A stretch of DNA of 46,221 nucleotides, from IMG/VR virus record IMGVR_UViG_3300003324_000887, positions 1-46,221 of that record; one strand, given 5' to 3'. Within the stretch, counting starts at the first letter, position 1, and every line of letters starts with the position of its first letter. The notes beneath the pieces were generated by a model, which worked only from the letters and a program-made list of their open reading frames with translations, was not told the origin of the DNA and did not search any database. This document shows positions 21,659 to 30,544 of the stretch, piece after piece. The stretch comes from a virus. The translations under genes and the position numbers were made by a program.

Positions 21659-21937
21659 ATGGAGATAAAACCATATCAAATTGCCGAACTGTCCACACAA
21701 TATGGAGGTTCAACAACTCTTTCCGAATTGTCGGCCGTTGTACTTACAGCAGCAGGGAGAACATACGATTGCCCACAATGCGGAGGTGCCGGACAAATTG
21801 CAAACCCTGACTCAGACACGCCTCCAGTGATTGAATGCCCTACCTGTCAAGGATGGGGAAAGACAGTAATACCTTATATAGAACAATGCGATAGCGTTAA
21901 GTATGTTCCCGATCCATCACCACCAGAAGCGCCATAA
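21659..21937 (+). CDS. DnaJ-type zinc-finger protein
   Basis: A 92-aa protein. Its core is two CxxCxGxG-type knuckles, CPQCGGAGQI and CPTCQGWGKT, separated by 15 residues, as in one zinc site of the DnaJ central domain. A short helical N-terminus and a Pro-rich tail (PDPSPPEAP) flank it. No J domain is present. It may act as a zinc-dependent adaptor or chaperone-like factor. Confidence 0.7.
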   Translation: MEIKPYQIAELSTQYGGSTTLSELSAVVLTAAGRTYDCPQCGGAGQIANPDSDTPPVIECPTCQGWGKTVIPYIEQCDSVKYVPDPSPPEAP

Positions 21938-21948
21938 ATTCATTTTAC

Positions 21949-21996
21949 TTCACTAGGTGAATATTAATTTACTTTTTGAATAAATAATTACCTTCG
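21949..21996 (+). promoter_or_regulatory. Probable promoter of the secreted-protein gene
   Basis: TACCTTCG at 21989-21996 matches the Bacteroidota -7 element TAnnTTTG at all but one position and lies 37 bases before the ATG at 22034. No clear -33 TTTG is found at the right spacing. An inverted repeat TTCAC-TAG-GTGAA (21949-21961) lies just upstream. Confidence 0.4.
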
Positions 21997-22033
21997 TTTT
22001 CTCAAACAACCAAACAAATAAATGTAAACAGAA

Positions 22034-22498
22034 ATGAAAAAGCTCTTTACGCTCTTGCTTGCGACAGTAGCAATGACAATCACCTCTTATGCTCAGGGTA
22101 TAGGCGGTACACTCGGTAAGCCAGGTTCTACGGATACAGTAACAACTACCGGCAGTGGTGGAACATTCGTAATGGCAATTACACCTGGCACCATGTCTGG
22201 TGTATCCACCTTTAAGGGGATGAAGGCCCTGGGCGCTGCGGTATCATTTGTAAAGATTGACTCGCTGAGCGGTGTGTACCTGAAACTACAAGGTCGGAAC
22301 GAAACTACCGGTGTCTGGGCTGATCTTGCGGCAACACCTGGAGATAGTACTTATGTCACCTTGCCAAATGCAACAGGTACACGTAACCTTACCTTGCCGC
22401 GTCCTCTAACACCATTGCTACAAAAGCAGTATCGATTGCAGCTAATTTGTCCGCGAGCATCGAAGTTTACCATTAGCGGGGATTGGTCCGCATTGTAA
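22034..22498 (+). CDS. Secreted protein, candidate cargo (moron) gene
   Basis: The 154-aa protein has a clear Sec signal peptide, MKKLFTLLLATVAMTITSYAQ, with cleavage after AQ. The mature part is Thr/Gly-rich and beta-like (GRNETTGVWADLAATPGDSTYV), ending TISGDWSAL. It has its own probable promoter and a downstream hairpin and belongs to neither the replication nor the virion block. That is the pattern of a moron gene expressed independently. Function unknown; it could also be a virion decoration or surface factor. Confidence 0.65.
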   Translation: MKKLFTLLLATVAMTITSYAQGIGGTLGKPGSTDTVTTTGSGGTFVMAITPGTMSGVSTFKGMKALGAAVSFVKIDSLSGVYLKLQGRNETTGVWADLAATPGDSTYVTLPNATGTRNLTLPRPLTPLLQKQYRLQLICPRASKFTISGDWSAL

Positions 22499-22513
22499 GA
22501 ATGTTAATACACA

Positions 22514-22552
22514 GGGGATGGCATTGTGGTAGTGCTGTCCCCACTCCTTTTA
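22514..22552 (+). terminator. Terminator after the secreted-protein gene
   Basis: GGGGATGGCA (22514-22523) pairs with TGCTGTCCCC (22533-22542), allowing G-T pairs, with a 9-nt loop. CTCCTTTT follows. The T tract is modest. Confidence 0.55.
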
Positions 22553-22556
22553 AGCC

Positions 22557-23129
22557 ATGCAGATAAGAAACAAGATATTAGGTAAGCATCCCATAAATTG
22601 GCGTTCACTACAATTCATTCAGCAACCCGATTTTAAGCAGCATACCGACGAGAACCGCGAAAAACTGAAACAGTCGATTAAAGACAATGGCTTTATACTC
22701 CCTTTTAATGTATGGAATGATAACGGCACCAATTGGTGCTTAGATGGTTACCATCGTTATCAGGACCTCATAGACCTGGAGAAAGAAGGTGTTGAAATAC
22801 CAGATTTGCTTGATGCACTTTTTATTGATTGTAAGGATAAAGAAGAAGCGGCAAAATATGTGCTGCTGTTTTCGTCTCAATACGCTACCATCACACAGAA
22901 GGGTCTTGATGAGTTCATGCAGATGTATCAACTTCCTATAACGGTCTTAGCGCAGCAGACATCGCTATCCATCTTACCTGAGAACATACCACCGGTATAC
23001 AAAGAACCCAACATTCAGGAGATACAACCGCAATGGTACTTGAATATCAGATGTGAAAGCGAGCAGCATTGCCAGCAGCTATATGAAGAGTTTACAGGGA
23101 AAGGATTTGACGTAAAAATAGTATCATGA
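22557..23129 (+). CDS. ParB/Srx-fold nuclease-like protein
   Basis: The 190-aa protein carries the ParB N-terminal domain pattern: a strand, REKLKQSIKDNGFILPFNVW (residues 34-53) and CLDGYHRYQDL (61-71), where ParB has xxGxRRxxA. In phages such domains occur in small DNases and CTP-dependent switches. It overlaps the ABC-ATPase/acetyltransferase gene by 4 bases (ATGATAG), so the two are one module, just upstream of terminase. Role in packaging or DNA marking is inferred. Confidence 0.72.
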   Translation: MQIRNKILGKHPINWRSLQFIQQPDFKQHTDENREKLKQSIKDNGFILPFNVWNDNGTNWCLDGYHRYQDLIDLEKEGVEIPDLLDALFIDCKDKEEAAKYVLLFSSQYATITQKGLDEFMQMYQLPITVLAQQTSLSILPENIPPVYKEPNIQEIQPQWYLNIRCESEQHCQQLYEEFTGKGFDVKIVS

Positions 23130-24246
23130 TAGGCAATACAGTAGAAGTAAAGTTACAAAGCGAAATATCAGATAGCTTCCGTTGTCAGATGGCCTGCAAT
23201 GCACTGGATATCGATATAAACAAAAAATCTGTCCATCACCTGTTGGTCGATGGCATTTCTATTCCTGAGCAATGGCATGTGGGCCTGATATGTGGAGCAT
23301 CAGGTAGCGGTAAAACCACCTTGGCTAAAAAGGTGTTTGGCGATAATATATTCAGAACAATACTGGATGAAGATAAGCCCATTATTGACCAGCTACCGGC
23401 TAATCTTTCTTATGATGAATGCGCAGAGATATTATCAGGTATCGGCCTGAATAGTGTCCCATGTTGGGTGAGGCCTGTAAAGACGCTCAGCAATGGCCAA
23501 AGAGCGCGAGCAGAGGCCGCACTATTGATGGTTCAGGATGCAGAGGTTATATGTATTGATGAATGGACTTCTGTTGTAGATCGCACAGTGGCTAAAGCTA
23601 TGAGCCATTGCGTACAGAAATTTGCTAAGAAGCGCAATAAACAAATTATCCTGTTGTCCTGCCACTATGATATTATCGAATGGCTATCACCTGATTGGGT
23701 TATCGATTGTAACGAACAAAAGTTTCTGCTTCCGGCCGGGGAAGATTTTTTTTTTCAAAGGAGAGAGCAACTCCAGTTCAATATCAGGAAGATTGGGAGA
23801 GAAAGTTGGAAATACTTTAGCAAGTATCATTATCTGAGTGAGAACCTACCAGGCGGTGAAATACATCTGTATGGATTATACCATAACGATAAGCAGATTG
23901 GTTTCCAGTGTTTTGCGAATTACACACCGCATAGGAAGGGCAAGGCTAAAATATTTCATTCTAACAGAACGGTTATCCATCCTGACTATCAGGGCTTGGA
24001 TTAGGTATAAAGCTAATAAATGAAAGCAGTGCAGTATTTCATAATGAGTTTCCTGCTCATCGCATCATGGCAAAGTTTAGTTCTATACCGGTATTCAAAG
24101 CTATGTTGAAGCAAAAGCAGTGGCGATATATTAAAACAGAGCGTAAAATGGGGAGTGTGACAGTAGGCGGTACGATGGATAGAAAGAGTGGATTTAGGGA
24201 ATATGGTGTAAAAACCTTCCATTTTGAGTATTTAGAAACCAATTAG
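23126..24246 (+). CDS. ABC-type ATPase fused to GNAT acetyltransferase, frameshifted
   Basis: The first frame (23126-24004) encodes an ABC-type ATPase: Walker A GASGSGKT (57-64), signature LSNGQ (121-125) and Walker B VICIDE (141-146). It continues into a GNAT-like domain (KYHYLSENLPGGEIHLYGLY...) and stops at 24002 in the middle of the acetyl-CoA loop (HPDYQG). The -1 frame, from 23995 to TAG at 24244, continues exactly with LGLGIKLINESSAVFHNEF and 60 more GNAT-like residues. The joined protein would be 373 aa, matching the COG2401 architecture. No slippery heptamer is visible, so this is a real single-base deletion or a sequence error rather than programmed recoding. It forms a module with the ParB-like gene. 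Confidence 0.7.
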
Positions 24247-24278
24247 TAATAAATTCGTTGCTCTGAAATAAGGCAACG

Positions 24279-24530
24279 ATGAACACGGATGAAAAGCTAA
24301 AGATCATGCAGAATACAGCTAAAGGAATTGTTGACCTTATTGATAGAAAAATCAAGATTCGTACTAATGCGTTGGTGGCATTCGACCCCAACAATCTCAA
24401 CAATCTTCCGGATGATGTTAAACGCGCACGTGAGCAAGAAGCCCAAACTATCCGTGCCGTCCTACAGGAACTAATGGACCTACAGGAAACAATTAAGATC
24501 ATGTACCCGGATGTCCAAACAAGCGAATGA
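24279..24530 (+). CDS. Small helical protein upstream of terminase
   Basis: An 83-aa all-helical protein (MNTDEKLKIMQNTAKGIVDLIDRKIKI...). It overlaps the terminase small subunit gene by 20 bases, suggesting coupled translation and possibly a packaging role. No family recognised. Confidence 0.6.
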   Translation: MNTDEKLKIMQNTAKGIVDLIDRKIKIRTNALVAFDPNNLNNLPDDVKRAREQEAQTIRAVLQELMDLQETIKIMYPDVQTSE

Positions 24531-24957
24531 TAACAAGCAGGATAAAACGCCTAAAACGCGCTCTTCAAACATCGAGCTCGATAAACGTATTGACGCTATT
24601 ATCGGCTGGATTCTTGAAGGGCACAACACGTCCATAATTAAAGCGAGCTGTGTTAGTACTTGGAGCATTACCGACAGGCAGGCAGCTACTTATATCTCCA
24701 AAGCGCGAAAGGTCATCAAGACCAGAACCAAAGGCAAACTGGATGAAAAGATTGCCTTCCATCTCGAAATACGCCTGCGCTTGTACAATCAGTTAAAAGA
24801 TAAGTCAACTCCATCGGGTGCAGCTGCGGCATTGAAGATACTTGATTCAATGGCTGAGATAGATGGCGTGAAGCAACGTGCAGGCTTCGGCAAGAAGGAA
24901 GAAGAAGGTTCCATACTGCATGATGAGGTTATCGAAACTACACTTGTGTTGAAATGA
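24511..24957 (+). CDS. terS: Terminase small subunit
   Basis: The 148-aa protein has an N-terminal HTH-like region (DKRIDAIIGWILEGHNTSIIKASCVSTWSITDRQAATYISKARKVI) followed by an oligomerisation helix (KIAFHLEIRLRLYNQL). This matches small terminase subunits that recognise the packaging site. It overlaps the large subunit gene by 4 bases (ATGA). Assignment relies on the HTH plus position. Confidence 0.78.
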   Translation: MSKQANDNKQDKTPKTRSSNIELDKRIDAIIGWILEGHNTSIIKASCVSTWSITDRQAATYISKARKVIKTRTKGKLDEKIAFHLEIRLRLYNQLKDKSTPSGAAAALKILDSMAEIDGVKQRAGFGKKEEEGSILHDEVIETTLVLK

Positions 24958-26270
24958 AAAAGAAGCTCCTCAAAATACATTACACCCGGCCGGCTATTAT
25001 CAACCAATACGCCAAGCAACGTCAATTCCTTGACAATCCTGAACGTTTTACCATTGTTGAGGCTACCACTAAGGCGGGTAAAACATCTGGCTGTATCGTG
25101 TGGTTGTATGAGGAAGCTATACAAGGCAGGGATGGAGATAATTACTGGTGGGTGGCGCCAACATCTAAAATATGCCGCATAGCATTCAGGCGTTTTAAAA
25201 GGTTCATGCGTCCTGCAAGGATATTCAAGGCCAACCAATCAGAAATGAGCATCACTTTACGCACCGGTGCAATTATCTTCTTTAAAACAGCGGAAGATCC
25301 TGACGGTCTTTATGGCGAGGACGTGAAAGCAGCAGTGCTGGACGAGGCAACCCGTATGAAAGAAGCCTCTTGGTTTGCGGTATTCTCTACCCTTACCGCT
25401 ACTGAAGGTAAATGCAAGATCATTGGTAACGTAAAAGGTATTGGTAACTGGTGTTATAAGCTGGCCCGGGAAGCTGAAACAGGCAAGAAGGAAAACTGGG
25501 CTTATTTCAAGTTGACCGCTGCCGATGCCGTAGAAGCGGGAGTACTAAAACAGAGCGTTATTGATGAAGCAGCCAGGACACTACCTAAAGGCATATTTCT
25601 TGAGCTGTATTATGCTATTCCTTTCGTAAACAGTTCAGACAAATTTGCGTATGCGTTTGATAGAAATAAACATGTCGCTAAATGCGAAATAAATTATGAC
25701 TACCCTATTTACCTGTCCTTTGACTTTAACAAAAACCCCATATGCTGCACAGTGTTTCAATACATTGATGGCTGTATAAATGTGCCGTATGTATTCAAAC
25801 TACAAAACAGTGACATATACAAGCTATGTGCCCATATTAGGACAAAACTTGAAAAGCCAGGCAAACCGAAACCTCATTACATAGTTAATGGTGATGCCTC
25901 GGGTAAGAACCAAAGTGCCATGGTAAAGGATAACCTGAACTATTTCCGCATTATCAAAGAGGAATTGAAGCTGTCTATTCAACAGATGCAGCAACTTGCA
26001 TCAAATCCTAAGATAGAGGAAAACCAGGTGGTGGTAAATGCCGTACTGGAGCACATACCACACAGAATAGACCCCGACTACGCAGCGCCATTGATATTTG
26101 ATTTTGAATTTGCCGAAATGTTACCAGATGGCACTTTAAAAAAATCTGACCGTAACGACCCAACCCAACAGCTCGACGCATTAGATACATACCGCTATTA
26201 TATCAACAGAAACTTCCGCAAGGCAATATTGAGGGGCTTAAAGGGCATACCTTCTAAATCGGCGGCATAA
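24954..26270 (+). CDS. terL: Terminase large subunit
   Basis: The 438-aa protein has the packaging ATPase motifs: Walker A EATTKAGKTS (36-45) and Walker B AAVLDEATR (127-134). A C-terminal RNase H-like nuclease follows, with Asp257 (YLSFDFNKNP), Asp314 (VNGDASG) and a late acidic cluster (DPTQQLDALDTYRYY). It powers DNA entry through the portal and cuts the concatemer. Length is at the short end for TerL but both domains are complete. Confidence 0.9.
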   Translation: MKKKLLKIHYTRPAIINQYAKQRQFLDNPERFTIVEATTKAGKTSGCIVWLYEEAIQGRDGDNYWWVAPTSKICRIAFRRFKRFMRPARIFKANQSEMSITLRTGAIIFFKTAEDPDGLYGEDVKAAVLDEATRMKEASWFAVFSTLTATEGKCKIIGNVKGIGNWCYKLAREAETGKKENWAYFKLTAADAVEAGVLKQSVIDEAARTLPKGIFLELYYAIPFVNSSDKFAYAFDRNKHVAKCEINYDYPIYLSFDFNKNPICCTVFQYIDGCINVPYVFKLQNSDIYKLCAHIRTKLEKPGKPKPHYIVNGDASGKNQSAMVKDNLNYFRIIKEELKLSIQQMQQLASNPKIEENQVVVNAVLEHIPHRIDPDYAAPLIFDFEFAEMLPDGTLKKSDRNDPTQQLDALDTYRYYINRNFRKAILRGLKGIPSKSAA

Positions 26271-26274
26271 TACA

Positions 26275-26311
26275 GTAAATTATTTATTCACATAATCTAT
26301 AAATAATTTAC
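26275..26311. repeat. 13-bp perfect inverted repeat after terminase
   Basis: GTAAATTATTTAT (26275-26287) and ATAAATAATTTAC (26299-26311) are perfect complements separated by 11 bases. The element is pure AT except at its ends, lies directly upstream of a -7 promoter element, and looks like an operator rather than a terminator. Confidence 0.6.
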
Positions 26312-26316
26312 TTTTG
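26309..26316 (+). promoter_or_regulatory. Promoter -7 element for the virion operon
   Basis: TACTTTTG matches TAnnTTTG exactly. It ends 4 bases before the ATG at 26321, so transcripts would be leaderless or nearly so. No good -33 box is seen at the usual distance; the inverted repeat covers that position, which suggests activator or repressor control. Confidence 0.45.
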
Positions 26317-26320
26317 GTGT

Positions 26321-26650
26321 ATGGATATTCCAGTGCTGTTTTTATTTATAACGTTTACTGTACTGTTCCTGCATGTTACTACATGGGAGGGAATGATATT
26401 CGAGATAGTGAGAACTACGCTCGATGACTTACCGGGCAATATCAAAAAACCATTGTATGACTGCCCTATATGCATGACTCCATGGTGGGGAGCTGTAATA
26501 ATCCTAGTAGGAGAATATACCCATAACATACCCTGTTATGGTTTCTTCTTTGAAGCCCTGATACTATTTGCAGCAGCAGGACTTAACACTTTGCTGATAT
26601 ACATTATCAGCCTCGCACGCGACTATATTATTGCCAATGGAGAGGAATGA
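26321..26650 (+). CDS. Membrane protein with CPxC motif
   Basis: The 109-aa protein has hydrophobic segments at about residues 4-20, 57-66 and 77-97, and the motif KPLYDCPICMTPWWG (C48, C51). This resembles small phage and bacterial membrane proteins of the DUF1360 type. Its place between terminase and tail genes suggests a virion-membrane or entry role, but this is unproven. Confidence 0.6.
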   Translation: MDIPVLFLFITFTVLFLHVTTWEGMIFEIVRTTLDDLPGNIKKPLYDCPICMTPWWGAVIILVGEYTHNIPCYGFFFEALILFAAAGLNTLLIYIISLARDYIIANGEE

Positions 26651-26861
26651 GCCGACAGCATTGGCTGAGAATGGTTGGCAATTCTATGAAAAGTGTAATT
26701 GCCAGCGTACGTTAAAATACAGATATATCCATCCAAACAAACCAGGGCTAAAACTAGAGTGGATAGTACGATTTCAGCAGTTCAGTATCAGCGATAAAGG
26801 GTTAACAAAAGTTCCTCTTACTAAATTATCAAAATTGGACGAAGTCCTAAAATCATTATGA
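26637..26861 (+). CDS. Small protein, unknown function
   Basis: The 74-aa product starts at the ATG 26637 (MERNEPTALAENGWQFYEKCNC), inside the end of the membrane-protein gene. An upstream TTG at 26631 is in frame but less likely. Beta-rich, ends with a helix. The stop overlaps the next start (ATGA). No family recognised. Confidence 0.6.
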   Translation: MERNEPTALAENGWQFYEKCNCQRTLKYRYIHPNKPGLKLEWIVRFQQFSISDKGLTKVPLTKLSKLDEVLKSL

Positions 26862-27472
26862 GAAACCCATTCAGACTATTCTTCAATTTATTTAAACGCA
26901 AGCCTAAATCATATTTGCTTGACGACAAATACGAGATAGTGCCTGCATTTACTTGGAAAGGTGAAACGTACTACATGCATCGCGATCCGCTTACGATACA
27001 AGCTGGCAGAGGATTAAATGCAATGGTATTTATGGAAGAACTTATGATGCGTTGTGATATTCGATATTTGGAAGATTACACCAAAGCAGTAGATGAAATA
27101 TTTAGCAATCCGCAAAAGATAGATATCAGTAAACTGGTAAAACTGAACATGCATTTAAAGGAGCGAATACACTTCCTGGCAGCTATACCTGACCATGTGT
27201 ATAAGATGGCAAGTGTGGTTTTCTTTACCAAGCATGAAAGCCCATTTCGGTACGATTTTAAGGAAGGACAGCGCAAAATCAAAGAATGGAAAGAAACCCC
27301 TGGGATGTATGATTTTTTTTTGCAAACTCCCTTAAAGACATTGATACCATCTTTGGCATTGCCGGAACAAGATTCAAGTTCGTATTTGGACCTACAGGAA
27401 CGAATAAGCGAGCTCCATTTGAAAGAGCTCCATCAAGTATTCTCCAGGACAGAATCGAAAACAGATATTTAG
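26858..27472 (+). CDS. Tail assembly chaperone (gpG-like), unshifted form
   Basis: The 204-aa protein lies immediately before the tape measure gene, the standard place for lambda gpG-type tail assembly chaperones. Its reading frame passes through nine T residues at 27313-27321 and ends at 27472. The -1 frame from that point stays open to 27654, giving a longer gpGT-like form. These chaperones coat the tape measure during tail assembly. Sequence similarity alone does not identify it; the frameshift site and the neighbours do. Confidence 0.72.
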   Translation: MRNPFRLFFNLFKRKPKSYLLDDKYEIVPAFTWKGETYYMHRDPLTIQAGRGLNAMVFMEELMMRCDIRYLEDYTKAVDEIFSNPQKIDISKLVKLNMHLKERIHFLAAIPDHVYKMASVVFFTKHESPFRYDFKEGQRKIKEWKETPGMYDFFLQTPLKTLIPSLALPEQDSSSYLDLQERISELHLKELHQVFSRTESKTDI

Positions 27473-27654
27473 AACTGACATACCTGGGTGACAATAACCC
27501 TGTCATTATAGAAGCCTTGGAGCGTGGACCATTACTCACGTACTGGTTTAAGCTCAACAAAAAGCTTGAAGAAATAGCAAGCAAAAAACGTACTAATAAG
27601 CAGAAACCAAGTGCAAGTATTAGTCGAACTGGTACCAGAGGCCAGCAAGGTTGA
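26858..27654 (+). CDS. Tail assembly chaperone frameshift product (gpGT-like)
   Basis: A -1 slip on T-TTT-TTT (27313-27319) would replace the last 50 residues of the short form with a 111-residue extension (ANSLKDIDTIFGIAGTRFKF... ending GTRGQQG, stop 27652-27654). The extension is coding-like, ends with a Lys-rich region, and overlaps the tape measure start by 44 bases, as in lambda-like G/GT loci. It would bridge the chaperone to tail tube or tape measure. Evidence is sequence-level only. Confidence 0.68.
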
Positions 27655-30544
27655 AGCCACTATTGAGCAATTAGCAAAGAAAGGACAGATTACGGATGCA
27701 GCTGCGCAAGCATATACGAAAGGGAATGCTGAATTGCAGAAACGTAATACTCTACTCGCCTCAACTGAGCAAAATACACGAAAGGTAACAGAAGCGCAGA
27801 AGCAACAAATTCCAACCATTGGAGCAGTAGAAAAAGCTATCGCATCAATGGTTGATGAATTTATGATTGGTGTAGGTGAAGGTATAAAAGAAGCCGCTCA
27901 GGAAGCGGGAATATCCGTAGAACAGTTACTGGAAAAGGTACAAAAGCTGACAAACGGCACGGAAGAAACTGCCGAAGCGCAAGGGACATTAAAAAGCCAG
28001 CTACGCTCTCTTAAAGAAGAAATCGCTCTTTTATTGGCTACTGAGGATGAATGGAGTGAGGCCGATAAAAAGCGATATGACGCGTTAATTCAAAAGGCAG
28101 GGGCGCTAAATGATGCTGTTGGTGATGCCACCGATGCTGTTTCGCGCGCCGGCAGCGACACGAAAGGTTTTGATAATCTAATTGATGTAACACAAGGGGC
28201 TGCTGCTGGGTTCGCGATAGCTCAGGGCGCTGCAGCACTATTTGGTACAGAAAGCGAAGAATTGCAAAAGACATTAGTGAAGCTCAATGCGGTCATGGCT
28301 ATTCAGCAGGGGCTTCAGCAAATACAAGATCTTTTATCGAAGAAATATATTAAGGATCTACTAACGCTTAATAAGGTACAACTGATAAGAAATGCTGAGC
28401 TAGCAATAGAAAACGGCTTGCAAAGTAGTTCGGTAGTTGTCCGTGGCCTTGCTACAGCCGCACAGTGGGCCTTAAACGCAGCAATGGCCGCTAACCCAAT
28501 AGGGTTGGTTATCACTCTTCTCGCCAGTGCCGTAGTCTTACTAAAAAATTATGCAGATGCTGCGCGAGATACCGCAAAAGAACAAGCTGCATTAAACGAA
28601 GCCGTAGAAGCAGGTACGAACGGCCTCAATGCAGAGCTAGAAGTATACGACAGAAATCTTAAGAAACGCCTGGCAGATCTTGATGCTGCCGGTGCTAAGC
28701 AAAGTCAAAAAGATGAAGCAGAATTGCAAACACTCCGATTAAAAGGAAATGCAATAAAGGAACAGCTCAAAGACCTGAATACAGTAATCCAAGTCAATGA
28801 CAAGTTGGGCGCTGATAACAAAGCTGCTTTGGAATTGCAGACCAAACTAACCAAGGATCTCGACGATATCAATACCGAAGGTTACGTAAAAAAACGAGCG
28901 CGGGAAAAAGATTTAAACGATGAAAAAAAACAAGCTGCCGAAGATGAGAAGAAAAGACTTGATGAACTGGAAACTAAGACCAAAGAAGCCAGAGAAAAAG
29001 CCCAAAAGGCATTACAAAACGAATTGAATGACAGAAAGGCGCTGGCCGAGTTAACACTCTTATATGTAGAAAATGGCTCGGAAGAAGAACTACAAGCTCG
29101 TATTGAAGTTATCAATAAAACCCGTGATGCTGAATTAGCTAACGCAGAATTAACAGCCAACCAACGAGCTTTAATTTACGCCAAAGCCAACAAAGAAATA
29201 ATTGATCTTCAGAAATCTTTCAACGACCAACAAGCCAAATTATCTGCAGAAGTTGAACTATTAAAAGCGAAGAACCGGGTTGATTCTTTTCAGCAAGGCA
29301 GCAAAGAGTATTATGCAGCACAGTCAGAATTATTAGTGAAGCAGGCCGAACTAGATACCCTAAGTGTCCGCCAGTCGACAGATTCCGAACAAAAGAAAGC
29401 TGAGCAAATAAAAGCAATAAACATAAAGCTTTTTTCAGACCTCGAAGCTTTGCGGAAAACGCAATTTGAAAAAGAGATAAACCAACGGCAAGCTGCAATT
29501 GAGAGGTTACAGACGGTGGAAATGGGCCGATTGGGCAGAGAGGCACAAGATGTGACTAAGAATAATTTAGAACGATTTAACGCTTCCCAGCAGTTACGAA
29601 TGAAAGAACTGGAGGCACTTGAAACACAACGTACCAAAATCAACAGCATGGCTCTGGCTGGTGTGATTAGCACTGAGGAGTACGAACAACAAAAGACTGA
29701 TATTATTGAGGCGGAAAATCAAAAGCGCTTTGAAATTGAGCAGGCATATGCACAGAGAGAACTAGATACTAAAAAATTCATACGCGATAAATCTATTGAG
29801 CTGGCGGGTGAGGTAATCAATACCATAGCCGATATGGAAAAACAAGATAGAGAGGCGGCACTACAGGCTAACCTCGAAGCGTTGAACCAACGCAGGCAGG
29901 ACGTACTCGATAATGCTAATCTTACGGAAAGTCAAAAGAGATCGCTCAATAAAAAATTAGATGCAGAAGAACGGAAGCTTAAAAATGACGCCGCCAGGAA
30001 AGAAAGAGAAGCTGAGATCAAAAAGGCTATTGCACTAGGTATCGTTGCGGCTATCCAATCGTATGCGAATTTCGGTTTCCCATACGGCCTTATCGCCGCA
30101 GGCTTCTCCGTAGCTGCTACTACATTACAGGTAGCCAATCTACAAAGTGCACCGCTTCCACAATATGCGAAAGGTACCAATCGTGCAAAAAAAGGTTGGG
30201 CACTTGTCGGGGAAGAAGGGCCAGAGCTCGTTAAGCTGAATGGTGGAGAAAGAATACTGACAGCAAAACAAACATCAATTGTTGAGGGGGCTTGGGAAAA
30301 AGCTGCCGATCCTGATGCAATATTATCTAGCAGGTTAACAGGCGACCATGCGCGAACATTAAGCCAATACTCCGTTACCTCAGGTGGTAAGATGGAAATT
30401 GATTACGAGAGGTTAGGTAAGGCAGTTGCAAAATATATGCCTAAGGCATCAATGTCAATGAATGTTGATGAAAAAGGCTTCAGGAGGTTTGTTACAGAAG
30501 AAAACTATCGTTTAGAAATACGTAATAAAGATTACTCACTATAA
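27611..30544 (+). CDS. Tape measure protein
   Basis: The 977-aa protein starts at a GTG and is the longest single frame inside the window. It is mostly coiled coil with long K/E/A/Q helices (residues 320-750), a hydrophobic patch NPIGLVITLLASAVVLL (about 296-312) typical of tape measures, and a second hydrophobic stretch near 820-850. The end, KGTNRAKKGWALVGEEGPELVKLNGGERILTAKQT, is a hallmark of phage tape measure C-termini. Protein length sets tail length; 977 residues suggest roughly 140-150 nm. The stop overlaps the next ATG (TAATG). Confidence 0.92.
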   Translation: MQVLVELVPEASKVEATIEQLAKKGQITDAAAQAYTKGNAELQKRNTLLASTEQNTRKVTEAQKQQIPTIGAVEKAIASMVDEFMIGVGEGIKEAAQEAGISVEQLLEKVQKLTNGTEETAEAQGTLKSQLRSLKEEIALLLATEDEWSEADKKRYDALIQKAGALNDAVGDATDAVSRAGSDTKGFDNLIDVTQGAAAGFAIAQGAAALFGTESEELQKTLVKLNAVMAIQQGLQQIQDLLSKKYIKDLLTLNKVQLIRNAELAIENGLQSSSVVVRGLATAAQWALNAAMAANPIGLVITLLASAVVLLKNYADAARDTAKEQAALNEAVEAGTNGLNAELEVYDRNLKKRLADLDAAGAKQSQKDEAELQTLRLKGNAIKEQLKDLNTVIQVNDKLGADNKAALELQTKLTKDLDDINTEGYVKKRAREKDLNDEKKQAAEDEKKRLDELETKTKEAREKAQKALQNELNDRKALAELTLLYVENGSEEELQARIEVINKTRDAELANAELTANQRALIYAKANKEIIDLQKSFNDQQAKLSAEVELLKAKNRVDSFQQGSKEYYAAQSELLVKQAELDTLSVRQSTDSEQKKAEQIKAINIKLFSDLEALRKTQFEKEINQRQAAIERLQTVEMGRLGREAQDVTKNNLERFNASQQLRMKELEALETQRTKINSMALAGVISTEEYEQQKTDIIEAENQKRFEIEQAYAQRELDTKKFIRDKSIELAGEVINTIADMEKQDREAALQANLEALNQRRQDVLDNANLTESQKRSLNKKLDAEERKLKNDAARKEREAEIKKAIALGIVAAIQSYANFGFPYGLIAAGFSVAATTLQVANLQSAPLPQYAKGTNRAKKGWALVGEEGPELVKLNGGERILTAKQTSIVEGAWEKAADPDAILSSRLTGDHARTLSQYSVTSGGKMEIDYERLGKAVAKYMPKASMSMNVDEKGFRRFVTEENYRLEIRNKDYSL

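Noticed and set aside
23746-23755. Run of ten T residues in the ABC/GNAT gene as the frameshift point
   Set aside because: The coding sequence stays in the original frame for 80 more codons (through HPDYQG), and stops in the -1 frame confine the shift to 23983-24001.
23622-24023. Plus-strand frames within the ABC/GNAT gene as separate genes
   Set aside because: They are alternate-frame shadows; the ATPase and GNAT motifs run in the other frames.
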